From assembly GCA_041678645.1 (NCBI GenBank), contig JBAYNT010000038.1:1-5772 (forward strand): a stretch of 5,772 nucleotides of DNA. The letters are read 5' to 3'. The notes below the pieces were generated by a model. It saw only the letters and a list, made by a program, of their open reading frames with translations, made no database searches and was not told the DNA's origin. The stretch comes from WOZL01 sp041678645. GTDB lineage: Bacteria; Patescibacteriota; Dojkabacteria; SC72. Position numbers and translations under genes: made by a program. The stretch's first letter is position 1; each line of letters opens with the position of its first letter. Positions 1-5,772 of the stretch are shown one piece after another.

Positions 1-1617
1 TATATCAAGATAGAGGGCCTTAAAGTCAGTCTTATGTGCTAAGTCCTTAGAAGTGGCCTTAATCACAACAGGGAATCTGTTTACTGCAAAGCTTATTGCA
101 TCCTCTATATTAGGGGTAATGATCTGCTCAGGTATCTCAATGCCGTGTTCCTTGAGTATCTTCTCAGCAACATCATCATCTAATATCTTAATCTCCTCAT
201 CGGTATTTTGCTGTACATCATCCAAATGTTTTTTGGAGATCTTTATATCTTCCGTCTTAACAACCTTCTTACCCTTGTTCATACTGTAGTCTGTGAGCTT
301 CTTAATCAGTTGTACGGTCTCTTTAATATTATCCGATACATATACGCCATACTCTGAAAGTAGTGTCGCTCCATTTTTAACATCCTCTTTACCTAAGAAG
401 CATGCAAATATTGGTTTTTCACTTTTCTCTTGTATCTTAAGAATCTTTTCGGCAGTCCCTACAATATCCGTAACAAGCTGAGGAGTCAGTAGTACTAGTA
501 TAGAGTCTACATTTTTATCAGATTGGACAATCGATATGGCTTTTTCATATCTGTCTGCCAGTGCATCTCCTAGTAGGTCTATTGGGTTGTTAAGAGATGA
601 GGCTTTAGGTAATTCTTCCTTAAGCTTGCTAATACTATTCTCGGAGAGTTGGGCTAATTCAAGTCCTTCCTTTTCTATGTTATCTGCAGCTATTACACCT
701 GGTCCACCAGCATTTGTTATTACTGCGATACTGTTCCCTTTAGGTATGCTTTTATTTTTAATTGCCCTTATCATATTGTAAAGCTCTACTGAGCTATCTA
801 CTATTATGCTGTTGCTTTTTCTAAATGCTGTAGCTACAGTATCATATGAGCTTGCAAGGGAGCCTGTATGTGATGATATTGCCTCTTTAGCTTTCTGGGA
901 GCTTCCAGGCGCTACAATTACGATTGGTTTTTTAGATATCTGTGCTAGATTAACAAACTCTTTCCCGTCTGTGAACTGTTCAATGTAAAGGGCAATTGCA
1001 TCAATACTTGAATCCTTTTGGAATTGCTCAATTAGTTCGTTCTCAAATATATCAGCCTTATTTCCTATAGATACGACACATGAGAAGCCAAAGTCATCAG
1101 CTACAGCCATGTCTAATATTGCTGTACAGAATGCTCCTGATTGTGAGATGAAGGCAATTTTCCCATCTCCCGGATTTTTTCTCGCAAAAGAAAGGTTAAT
1201 ATTGTCTCTGTTGTTAATATACCCAAGGCAATTAGGACCTAGGAGTCTAATATTAGCATCCTTAACTTTTTGAGCTATTCTTTCTTCCAGTGCCCTTCCA
1301 TCTGCATCGGATTCCTTAAACCCAGAAGAGATTATCACTATTGATTTAACAGCTTTTTCTATACATTGATCTACTATATTTTCTACAGAGATTGCTGGTA
1401 CCACTATACAGACTTGCTCGATTGGCTCTTCAATTGCTAAGATGTCGGAATATGCTTGTTTACCTAAGATTTCTTGGTACTTGGGATTGATTGGGTATAT
1501 TTCTCCTTTGTACCCATCAGATATTAGGTTTTGTAAAATTACAGTACCTATACCCTTCAGGTTTGTTGATGCCCCAACTATAGCTATTGATTTAGGAGAG
1601 AATATATCGTTTATCAT
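1..1617 (-). CDS. ADP-forming acetyl/acyl-CoA synthetase, alpha-beta fusion (3' end beyond window)
   Basis: Cytoplasmic enzyme expected to convert an acyl-CoA (typically acetyl-CoA) plus ADP and phosphate into the free acid, CoA and ATP. The frame is open for 539 codons from the ATG at 1617 and leaves the window at base 1. The alpha part has a Rossmann-type CoA-binding start (SIAIVGAS, residues 10-17), GPNCLGYIN (127-135), the ligase motif FISQSGAF (156-163) and the phosphohistidine loop SSHTGSLASS with His250. TNAGGPG (301-307) follows. A charged linker (about 445-478) leads into the ATP-grasp beta part (DDDVAEKILKEHGIEIP from 480, FPVVIKA at 515-521). Roughly 150-170 C-terminal residues should be missing, judged from the usual fused length near 700. 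The start overlaps the korB stop as TAATG. Oddity: the loop after HKTD reads FKAL where relatives usually have VGGV. A protein acetyltransferase of the Pat type shares this fold; a C-terminal GNAT domain cannot be excluded from the visible part. Confidence 0.9.
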   Translation of the reverse strand, partial: MINDIFSPKSIAIVGASTNLKGIGTVILQNLISDGYKGEIYPINPKYQEILGKQAYSDILAIEEPIEQVCIVVPAISVENIVDQCIEKAVKSIVIISSGFKESDADGRALEERIAQKVKDANIRLLGPNCLGYINNRDNINLSFARKNPGDGKIAFISQSGAFCTAILDMAVADDFGFSCVVSIGNKADIFENELIEQFQKDSSIDAIALYIEQFTDGKEFVNLAQISKKPIVIVAPGSSQKAKEAISSHTGSLASSYDTVATAFRKSNSIIVDSSVELYNMIRAIKNKSIPKGNSIAVITNAGGPGVIAADNIEKEGLELAQLSENSISKLKEELPKASSLNNPIDLLGDALADRYEKAISIVQSDKNVDSILVLLTPQLVTDIVGTAEKILKIQEKSEKPIFACFLGKEDVKNGATLLSEYGVYVSDNIKETVQLIKKLTDYSMNKGKKVVKTEDIKISKKHLDDVQQNTDEEIKILDDDVAEKILKEHGIEIPEQIITPNIEDAISFAVNRFPVVIKATSKDLAHKTDFKALYLDI

Positions 1618-1619
1618 TA
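1615..1619 (-). promoter_or_regulatory. TAATG stop-start overlap (korB / acyl-CoA synthetase)
   Basis: On the minus strand the korB stop TAA and the ATG of the acyl-CoA synthetase share one base (TAATG). The bases just upstream (TTTAGAG) contain only a weak GAG-like match, close to the start. Reinitiation or translational coupling by the ribosome finishing korB is the likely way this start is used; that is inferred from the geometry. Confidence 0.75.
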
Positions 1620-2471
1620 CTCTAAATGACTCAGTAGTTTAGATATATCATAATTTTTGACCTCATCTACTAATTGAGTTTCTACACCCTTACGATTTCC
1701 TACTTGCTCATAAAAAGTAGGTATAGAGTTATCTCTATATATTATACCTGTTTTTATCTTTTCTGTTGTACTAGAAATCCTCTTTGCTTCTTCAATGCTC
1801 TCAATTGGTTCTTCTAGCTTTTCTATTCTTTGCGCAAACCATTGAGGATTAGCCTCCTTATTGTATGTTGGGCATGATTGTAGGATTTCAATCACGCTAC
1901 ATCCCTTATGGGTAATACCTGATTTAAAAATCTCTATCATTTGTAAAGGGTCGCCAGAGTAAGCCCTTGCAAAGAAACTTGGATTTTGTCCCAAAGCAAG
2001 CTGTGCTATATTTATTTCTCTTTCTGGCCTACCTTGTGGCAATCCATACATTCCTTTTTCTTCATCGGTTGTTGCGGTAGCCTGCCCAGTTGTAAGTGCA
2101 AAGTTTTCATTATTATGTATTAAAATTGTAATATCGTAATTGCCCCTAATCGCTTGTATTAAGTGATCAAGCCCCTCGTGCAGTGTTCCACCGTCTCCTA
2201 TGTCTGCTAATACTGTCATATCTCTATTAGCCAAGTGCGAACCAATAGCAAGAGGTATAGAGCGACCGTGTAACCCTTTGAAGGCATTAACATTGATTTT
2301 ATCTGCACCGTTACCATTACAGCCTATATCAAAAGCAATGAGCGTACCGTTTGGTTTAATGTCTAAGTCACTTAAGGCTTTCTTAAGAGAGGCATGAATA
2401 GCATAATTGCCACAACCCATACACCATGTAGGAGGCAAATTTCTATTATATTCTATTATCGGTATTGGCAT
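1617..2471 (-). CDS. korB: 2-oxoacid:ferredoxin oxidoreductase, beta subunit
   Basis: Catalytic subunit of 284 residues that binds thiamine diphosphate and one [4Fe-4S] cluster and decarboxylates a 2-oxoacid. WCMGCG (16-21) opens the protein as in the family. Cys17, Cys20, Cys51 (DIGCNGNG) and Cys200 (SCPTYN) match in spacing the four cluster cysteines of the Sulfolobus OFOR beta subunit. GLHGR (66-70) is typical. The thiamine diphosphate signature is GDG at 92-94 followed by NN at 120-121. The segment after it reads NFALTTGQATATT, unlike the common YGMTGGQxSPTT type, so the substrate cannot be told from the sequence. The usual length is 280-300, so the gene looks complete. The start follows the korA stop by one base (TAATATG) with no visible Shine-Dalgarno sequence. 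No separate ferredoxin-like delta subunit is present, pointing to the two-subunit architecture. The symbol korB is a family label; pyruvate, 2-oxoglutarate or a branched/aromatic 2-oxoacid are all possible substrates. Confidence 0.92.
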   Translation of the reverse strand: MPIPIIEYNRNLPPTWCMGCGNYAIHASLKKALSDLDIKPNGTLIAFDIGCNGNGADKINVNAFKGLHGRSIPLAIGSHLANRDMTVLADIGDGGTLHEGLDHLIQAIRGNYDITILIHNNENFALTTGQATATTDEEKGMYGLPQGRPEREINIAQLALGQNPSFFARAYSGDPLQMIEIFKSGITHKGCSVIEILQSCPTYNKEANPQWFAQRIEKLEEPIESIEEAKRISSTTEKIKTGIIYRDNSIPTFYEQVGNRKGVETQLVDEVKNYDISKLLSHLE

Positions 2472-2475
2472 ATTA
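2469..2475 (-). promoter_or_regulatory. TAA-T-ATG junction (korA / korB)
   Basis: The korA stop TAA (2475-2473) is followed by a single T and then the korB ATG (2471-2469). Upstream bases are T-rich (TTAGATTTTCTTAATAAC) with no purine-rich Shine-Dalgarno motif. Coupled translation is the simplest reading and would favour equal amounts of the two subunits. Confidence 0.7.
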
Positions 2476-4191
2476 GTTATTAAGAAAATCTAAAATATCT
2501 TCAATGAAAAATGGTCTCCCATTATATTTAAGTAATCTCTCTGGTATTTCAAATCCACTTTCCTGTTTAATCAGTTTTGCAAATTCACCATTTTGATTGT
2601 TTTCTACAATTACTATTCTAGCACCGGCTTCATGTAGTTCTATAATCTTTTCATATTTAAGTGGATATAAATATTGGTATTTTAGATACCCTATATTTGG
2701 GTAGCTTTCTAAAATATCCTCTACTGCATTCCCTGCACTACCACATCCAACAAATACTATTTCCGCATCTTTGTTTCCTATGTATTTGGGCTCAGGTAGA
2801 CTTTCCTTTAAGGTTTCTAGCTTCCTCATTCTTTTATCTGACATTTCTATCACATCTGTAGAGTCCTCTGTGCTTTGGCTATTAGCTTTATGCTCATCAC
2901 TGCTTACAAGCATAACAGGATTCTCTTCTGATGGAATCCATCTAGGAGAAATCCCATCGTCGGTTATCTCATATCTATTCTCTGCAACCTTTAATCCCCT
3001 TTCTATCTTAATTGGTTTAGGAAGCTCATCAGTATTAAATATTGATTCTGCTATTTGTTTATCTGTAAGCAAAATTACAGGAAGCTGGTAAATCTCTGCT
3101 ATATTAAATGCCTTCTGAGTTAGCTCGTAAGCGTCTTCTGGATTACTAACAGAGATTACACATCTTGGGAATTCTCCGTGTCCTGCATTTACTGCTAAGA
3201 GTACATCCCCTGCGCCTGTCCATGTAGGCACACCTGTACCTGCTCCTGCTCTTTGTGCTAATACTACAACTAATGGTACTTCTGATATGCCTGCGCATGA
3301 TAGTGTCTCTGACATCAGATCAAAGCCTCCTCCAGATGTTGCAGTCATAGCTCTAGTTCCCATATTCATACTACCCATGGCCATTTGTACAGCAGTAATT
3401 TCGTTCTCTGCCTGTTTAACAAGAATTCCAGTTTCCTGATATGTTTCTCCTAGGAATTTAAAAATAGATGTAGCTGGAGTCATGGGATAGGCGTAATATG
3501 CTCTACATCCTGCAGTAATTGCCCCTAGAGCAATTGCCTGATTACCAGTTATACTTAATGATTTGTCTAACTTCTCATTCGGTTCAAAAAGAATAGGTTT
3601 GAGTAATTTTTCCTCTGCTAATTCACAGTTATATCCCGCCATTACACAACTTATCTCTGCTTCCATATCTACATCTTTATTCTTGAAAGTCTCCCTTACA
3701 ACCTCCTCTAGGGCTTTAGGTTTAAGAGATAGGAGCCTCCAGATAAATCCAAGAAGAACCATATTCGCCATTATCTCTGTTCCACCTGCATCTAATGCCA
3801 GTTTTGTAGTATCTAAGGAGAGCAAATGGAGGTTCTTCTTTTCTATGTACTCCTTTTCCTTGTCGGTTAATGTTAGTTCATCTTTTCCATAGATTATTAC
3901 TCCATTCTCTCTAATATCTTCTAGGTATCTCTCTTTGCTCTGATTGGTTAGCAAGGCTAGGATATCTGTATCTCTTGAAGACGAGACGATCTTGTGATTT
4001 GCGATATCAATTTGATAGGATGCAACTCCTCCCTTAATCAAAGATGGGTACTCTCTGTAGGCAAAATTGTAAAACCCACTATTTTTAATAGATTTGCTTA
4101 CTATCTTTCCAAGTGTATTAATTCCTTTTCCAGACGGACCTGCAAACTTAACGACGATTCTATTTTGGGACATCTGTGAGGTATATGACAT
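2473..4191 (-). CDS. korA: 2-oxoacid:ferredoxin oxidoreductase, fused gamma-alpha subunit
   Basis: Partner of the beta subunit encoded immediately downstream, 572 residues. The gamma domain (about 10-195) begins VVKFAGPSGKGI (13-24), a variant of the GxGGQGV motif, followed by YREYPSLIKGG (45-55). The alpha domain follows from GNQAIALGAI (216-225). It contains YPMTPAT (235-241), equivalent to the YPITPST motif implicated in 2-oxoacid recognition, then QAENEITAV (260-268), ATSGGGFDLMSE (284-295) and GHGEFPR (338-344). A C-terminal domain (about 475-572) has VGCGSAGNAV and ends FIEDILDFLNN. Length and gamma-to-alpha order match the two-subunit OFOR class (usually 570-630). The loop RAGAGTGVPTWTGAGD (314-329) departs from the usual RGGPSTGxPTxxxQGD. 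The ATG at 4191 is used here; Met7 (4173) is an alternative start, and neither has a clear Shine-Dalgarno sequence. This is the first gene of the operon. The symbol is a family label, not a substrate claim. Confidence 0.93.
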   Translation of the reverse strand: MSYTSQMSQNRIVVKFAGPSGKGINTLGKIVSKSIKNSGFYNFAYREYPSLIKGGVASYQIDIANHKIVSSSRDTDILALLTNQSKERYLEDIRENGVIIYGKDELTLTDKEKEYIEKKNLHLLSLDTTKLALDAGGTEIMANMVLLGFIWRLLSLKPKALEEVVRETFKNKDVDMEAEISCVMAGYNCELAEEKLLKPILFEPNEKLDKSLSITGNQAIALGAITAGCRAYYAYPMTPATSIFKFLGETYQETGILVKQAENEITAVQMAMGSMNMGTRAMTATSGGGFDLMSETLSCAGISEVPLVVVLAQRAGAGTGVPTWTGAGDVLLAVNAGHGEFPRCVISVSNPEDAYELTQKAFNIAEIYQLPVILLTDKQIAESIFNTDELPKPIKIERGLKVAENRYEITDDGISPRWIPSEENPVMLVSSDEHKANSQSTEDSTDVIEMSDKRMRKLETLKESLPEPKYIGNKDAEIVFVGCGSAGNAVEDILESYPNIGYLKYQYLYPLKYEKIIELHEAGARIVIVENNQNGEFAKLIKQESGFEIPERLLKYNGRPFFIEDILDFLNN

Positions 4192-4201
4192 TATATCTTT
4201 T

Positions 4202-4230
4202 AGCGTATCATTTCAAATATGCAAAGTCAA
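4202..4230 (-). promoter_or_regulatory. Candidate promoter of the korA-korB-synthetase operon
   Basis: On the minus strand, TTGACT (4230-4225) is a 5/6 match to a sigma-70 -35 box. It lies exactly 17 bp from TACGCT (4207-4202), a weak 3/6 -10 box preceded by TG at 4210-4209 (TGnTACGCT, extended -10 form). Transcription would begin near 4195, leaving about 4 nt before the ATG at 4191. A competing reading is the perfect TATAAT at 4195-4190, which overlaps that ATG. It has only a poorly spaced -35 (TTGAAA, 15 bp), would start near 4183 and would force use of Met7 at 4173. No start site is proven. Confidence 0.45.
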
Positions 4231-4243
4231 AGCAAGGAATATA

Positions 4244-4252
4244 TGTTAGAAT
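4244..4252 (+). promoter_or_regulatory. Candidate extended -10 promoter of obg
   Basis: TGTTAGAAT fits the extended -10 pattern TGnTAtAAT with one mismatch in the hexamer (TAGAAT, 4247-4252). No good -35 is present 17-18 bp upstream, which is usual for extended -10 promoters. Transcription should begin around 4259, only about 3 nt before the obg ATG at 4262, so the message would be nearly leaderless. The 5' part of this region overlaps the -35 region of the opposing operon promoter. Confidence 0.45.
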
Positions 4253-4261
4253 GTCACTGTT

Positions 4262-5221
4262 ATGTTGATAGATAGAATGAAATTAAAACTGAAATCTGGG
4301 GATGGTGGGGATGGATTACTCTCCTTTGATAATCGTCAAAAAGCATACGGTGGTGATGGCGGTAAAGGTGGAGACGTGATTTTTGTTGGCGATGAGAATC
4401 TGAGTGATTTTTCTAGCTATAATTCTACCCAGAATTATAAAGCTGAGAATGGAGGTAGTGGTTCAATTTACAGAAAAAGAGGTAGAGACGGGGAGGATCT
4501 TAGAGTTAATGTCCCATTGGTCACAAGAGTACTCGATAGTAATGGAAAAGAGATTGTTGTAATAGAGAAGAATAAACAGGAATATACGCTCCTGGAAGGA
4601 GCAGAGGGAGGTTTGGGTAACTACACTCTTAGAACTGTAGATAGGGAGGGCAAATACTCTAGAAAACGAGCAGAGAGCGGAAAAGAAATGTTTGTGGAGC
4701 TTGAGCTCAATTTAATGTCTGATGCCATTTTACTTGGGTATCCTAATTCTGGAAAATCAAGCCTCATTAATGCACTAACTAGGGCTAGGTCAAAGGTAGC
4801 TTCCTATGAGTTTACTACTTTAGAACCTCAATTGGGTGTAATGGATGACTACATTAAACTGATGGACTTACCTGGCTTAATAGAGGGGACCCATAAAGGT
4901 AAGGGCGTAGGAAAGAAGTTCCTCAAGCATACTAAATATTCTAAAATTTTGATTCATTGTATTAGCATTGAAGATGAAAACTTGGTTGAAAGATATCATT
5001 CAATGAGAAAGGAGTTTAAAAATATCTCAGAGCATTTATATCTCATGGAGGAATTAATAGTTCTAACTAAAACTGACATATATCCATCTGAGAAGAGTGA
5101 AGCTATCAGAAAAAGTTTTGAGAAAGAAATAGGTAAAGATGTAATTCCTGTATCTACTTACCTCAAGGGCTCATTAATAACTCTAAACGAAGCTATTAAA
5201 TCCAAGTTAGATTCCCTTTAG
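4262..5221 (+). CDS. obg: Obg family GTPase (ribosome assembly)
   Basis: Conserved bacterial GTPase acting in large-subunit ribosome maturation and stress response. The 319 residues comprise the glycine-rich Obg fold (1-152) and a G domain (153-319). Obg-fold hallmarks are KSGDGGDG (11-18), YGGDGGKGGDVIFVGD (29-44), RGRDGEDL (73-80) and GAEGGLGN (113-120). In the G domain, G1 is GYPNSGKSS (159-167), G2 is YEFTTLEP (182-189), G3 is DLPG (202-205) and G4 is TKTD (269-272), in place of the usual NKxD. The G5 position reads VSTYLKGS instead of a canonical SAxxGEG. There is no C-terminal OCT domain; many Obg proteins are longer (330-430). The ATG at 4262 aligns with the family start (M-hydrophobic-ID), and no Shine-Dalgarno sequence lies upstream. 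Its 3' end overlaps the convergent exonuclease gene by 26 bp, and no downstream partner follows on this strand, so it is probably monocistronic. Confidence 0.95.
   Translation: MLIDRMKLKLKSGDGGDGLLSFDNRQKAYGGDGGKGGDVIFVGDENLSDFSSYNSTQNYKAENGGSGSIYRKRGRDGEDLRVNVPLVTRVLDSNGKEIVVIEKNKQEYTLLEGAEGGLGNYTLRTVDREGKYSRKRAESGKEMFVELELNLMSDAILLGYPNSGKSSLINALTRARSKVASYEFTTLEPQLGVMDDYIKLMDLPGLIEGTHKGKGVGKKFLKHTKYSKILIHCISIEDENLVERYHSMRKEFKNISEHLYLMEELIVLTKTDIYPSEKSEAIRKSFEKEIGKDVIPVSTYLKGSLITLNEAIKSKLDSL
5196..5221. other. Convergent 3'-end overlap of obg and exonuclease genes
   Basis: The obg stop (TAG, 5219-5221) lies inside the exonuclease gene, and the exonuclease stop (TAA on the minus strand, 5198-5196) lies inside obg. 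The final 26 bp are therefore coding on both strands. I see no hairpin plus T-run here for either gene, so termination must occur within the opposing coding region or by another mechanism, and the transcripts would have complementary 3' ends. Confidence 0.9.
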
Positions 5222-5772
5222 AATTAGAGGTAACGTCCATATTTAGTACTCTCTCTGCGTTCCATACCAGATCCTCTTTATCAGTCATATTCTCTATTAT
5301 CCAAATCAGATACTCTCGATCTATTCTTGCGATCTCCTCTAATGTTTTACCTGCATATTTCCCGAACCTGAGTTCTCTAATTATTTGGGGTTGTTTAGAT
5401 ATTAATATCATCTGCTGAGCAGAGAGTTTGGTGTTTTCTAAGAGATAATGAAATAGGTCTCTCAGGAAATAGACATCACTTAATGCGTCATGTGCAACGA
5501 TATGCCCTTGATCTTCCTTTTTGTATAAGCCTAAGTAGTATCTAAGATATTGAAGTGCATAGCTTTCTAAATCTCTATTTCCCTCTGTTAAGGCATTCCT
5601 TGCTATCTTTAGAGTACATATGGAATTAGGTATAGTCACACCCTTTTTCTCTAATACCTCTAAATCAAATTCGGCATTATGAGCTACCCATATATATCTC
5701 TCTGCTAAAAACTTTAGATATTCTATTAGATTATCTCCTTTATACTCTGGGTGAATATTCTCTTTTGGTAAA
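5196..5772 (-). CDS. DEDDh 3'-5' exonuclease with ExoX-like C-terminal module (5' end beyond window)
   Basis: Probable DnaQ-superfamily 3'-5' exonuclease related to exonuclease X or the pol III epsilon proofreading fold. The frame stays open to the right edge (first full codon at 5771), giving 191 visible residues. The GTG at 5639 is an internal valine, because the conserved ExoII motif lies upstream of it. VAHNAEFDLEVL (visible residues 29-40) is motif ExoII with Asp36, and HDALSD (94-99) is ExoIII with His94 and Asp99. The ExoI motif with its Asp-x-Glu must lie outside the window. After the nuclease fold, RFGKYAGKTLEEIA (135-148) followed by DREYLIWIIENM (151-162) matches the small FGKYKGK...YLxWL module found at the C-terminus of ExoX-like proteins. 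Its tail overlaps obg. The specific substrate (DNA repair, proofreading or RNA) cannot be decided from the visible part. Confidence 0.88.
   Translation of the reverse strand, partial: LPKENIHPEYKGDNLIEYLKFLAERYIWVAHNAEFDLEVLEKKGVTIPNSICTLKIARNALTEGNRDLESYALQYLRYYLGLYKKEDQGHIVAHDALSDVYFLRDLFHYLLENTKLSAQQMILISKQPQIIRELRFGKYAGKTLEEIARIDREYLIWIIENMTDKEDLVWNAERVLNMDVTSNSKGNLTWI

Noticed and set aside
3563..3892. 109-codon plus-strand open frame inside korA
   Set aside because: It lies wholly antisense to the strongly conserved gamma domain of korA, has a low-complexity Ser/Leu-rich product and no recognisable motif. The other plus-strand frames at 53-988, 1442-1642, 2200-2397, 2661-3091 and 3994-4179 are rejected for the same reason.
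4192..4261. Riboswitch or structured leader before obg or korA
   Set aside because: The gap is only 70 bp, is shared by two divergent genes, and shows no convincing stem-loop.
4243..4275. Ten-codon upstream open frame overlapping the obg start, with AAGGA at 4234-4238
   Set aside because: The spacing from AAGGA to the ATG is only 4 nt, and the predicted transcription start near 4259 would exclude it from the mRNA. It is too short to support without data.
5637..5639. GTG at 5639 as start of a complete 147-residue exonuclease
   Set aside because: The same frame continues upstream to the window edge and encodes the conserved ExoII motif VAHNAEFD, so the GTG is an internal valine and the gene is partial.
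1..5772. Recoded stop codons (UGA as Gly or Trp, seen in some small-genome bacteria)
   Set aside because: All five genes read through with the standard code, visible stops are TAA or TAG, and Trp is encoded by TGG at conserved positions. No in-frame TGA was needed or found.
1..5772. Mobile element, CRISPR or defence system
   Set aside because: No repeats, transposase or integrase motifs, or defence-type domains are present; the exonuclease next to obg has an ordinary housekeeping DEDDh fold.

Overview
This AT-rich, tightly packed bacterial window holds five protein genes and almost no non-coding DNA. Two of the genes run off the window edges. The only real intergenic gap is about 70 bp (4192-4261), between two divergent transcription units. 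No rRNA, tRNA, CRISPR array, insertion sequence or clear repeat was seen.

Left block (1-4191, minus strand): a three-gene operon, read from right to left. It starts with a fused gamma-alpha subunit of a 2-oxoacid:ferredoxin oxidoreductase (2473-4191). The beta subunit follows (1617-2471), which carries the thiamine diphosphate and [4Fe-4S] sites. Last is an ADP-forming acetyl/acyl-CoA synthetase with alpha and beta parts fused (1617 down past base 1). The stop and start codons are 1 bp apart at the first junction and overlap as TAATG at the second, so the three are very probably transcribed together and translationally coupled. Together they make a short energy pathway: 2-oxoacid + CoA -> acyl-CoA + CO2 + reduced ferredoxin, then acyl-CoA + ADP + Pi -> acid + CoA + ATP. 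This is the substrate-level phosphorylation route known from anaerobic archaea and found in some fermentative bacteria.

Right block: the GTPase gene obg (4262-5221, plus strand) faces away from the operon. It converges on a partial DEDDh 3'-5' exonuclease gene with an ExoX-like C-terminal module (5196 to beyond 5772, minus strand). The last 26 bp of these two genes overlap tail to tail.

Both divergent promoters in the 4192-4261 gap can be read as extended -10 elements placed so close to the start codons that the mRNAs would have almost no leader. I see no convincing Shine-Dalgarno sequence before korA, korB or obg.

Organism (inference): bacterial, because bacterial-type Obg is absent from archaea. 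It is probably a fermentative anaerobe with a compact genome. The low GC, overlapping genes, divergent family sequences, archaeal-type acetate/ATP module and missing Shine-Dalgarno signals would fit a Candidate Phyla Radiation (Patescibacteria) lineage, but this assignment is tentative. All visible stops are TAA or TAG. No defence, mobile or otherwise clearly new system was identified. The most interesting points are the promoter architecture and the unusual active-site loops in otherwise recognisable enzymes.
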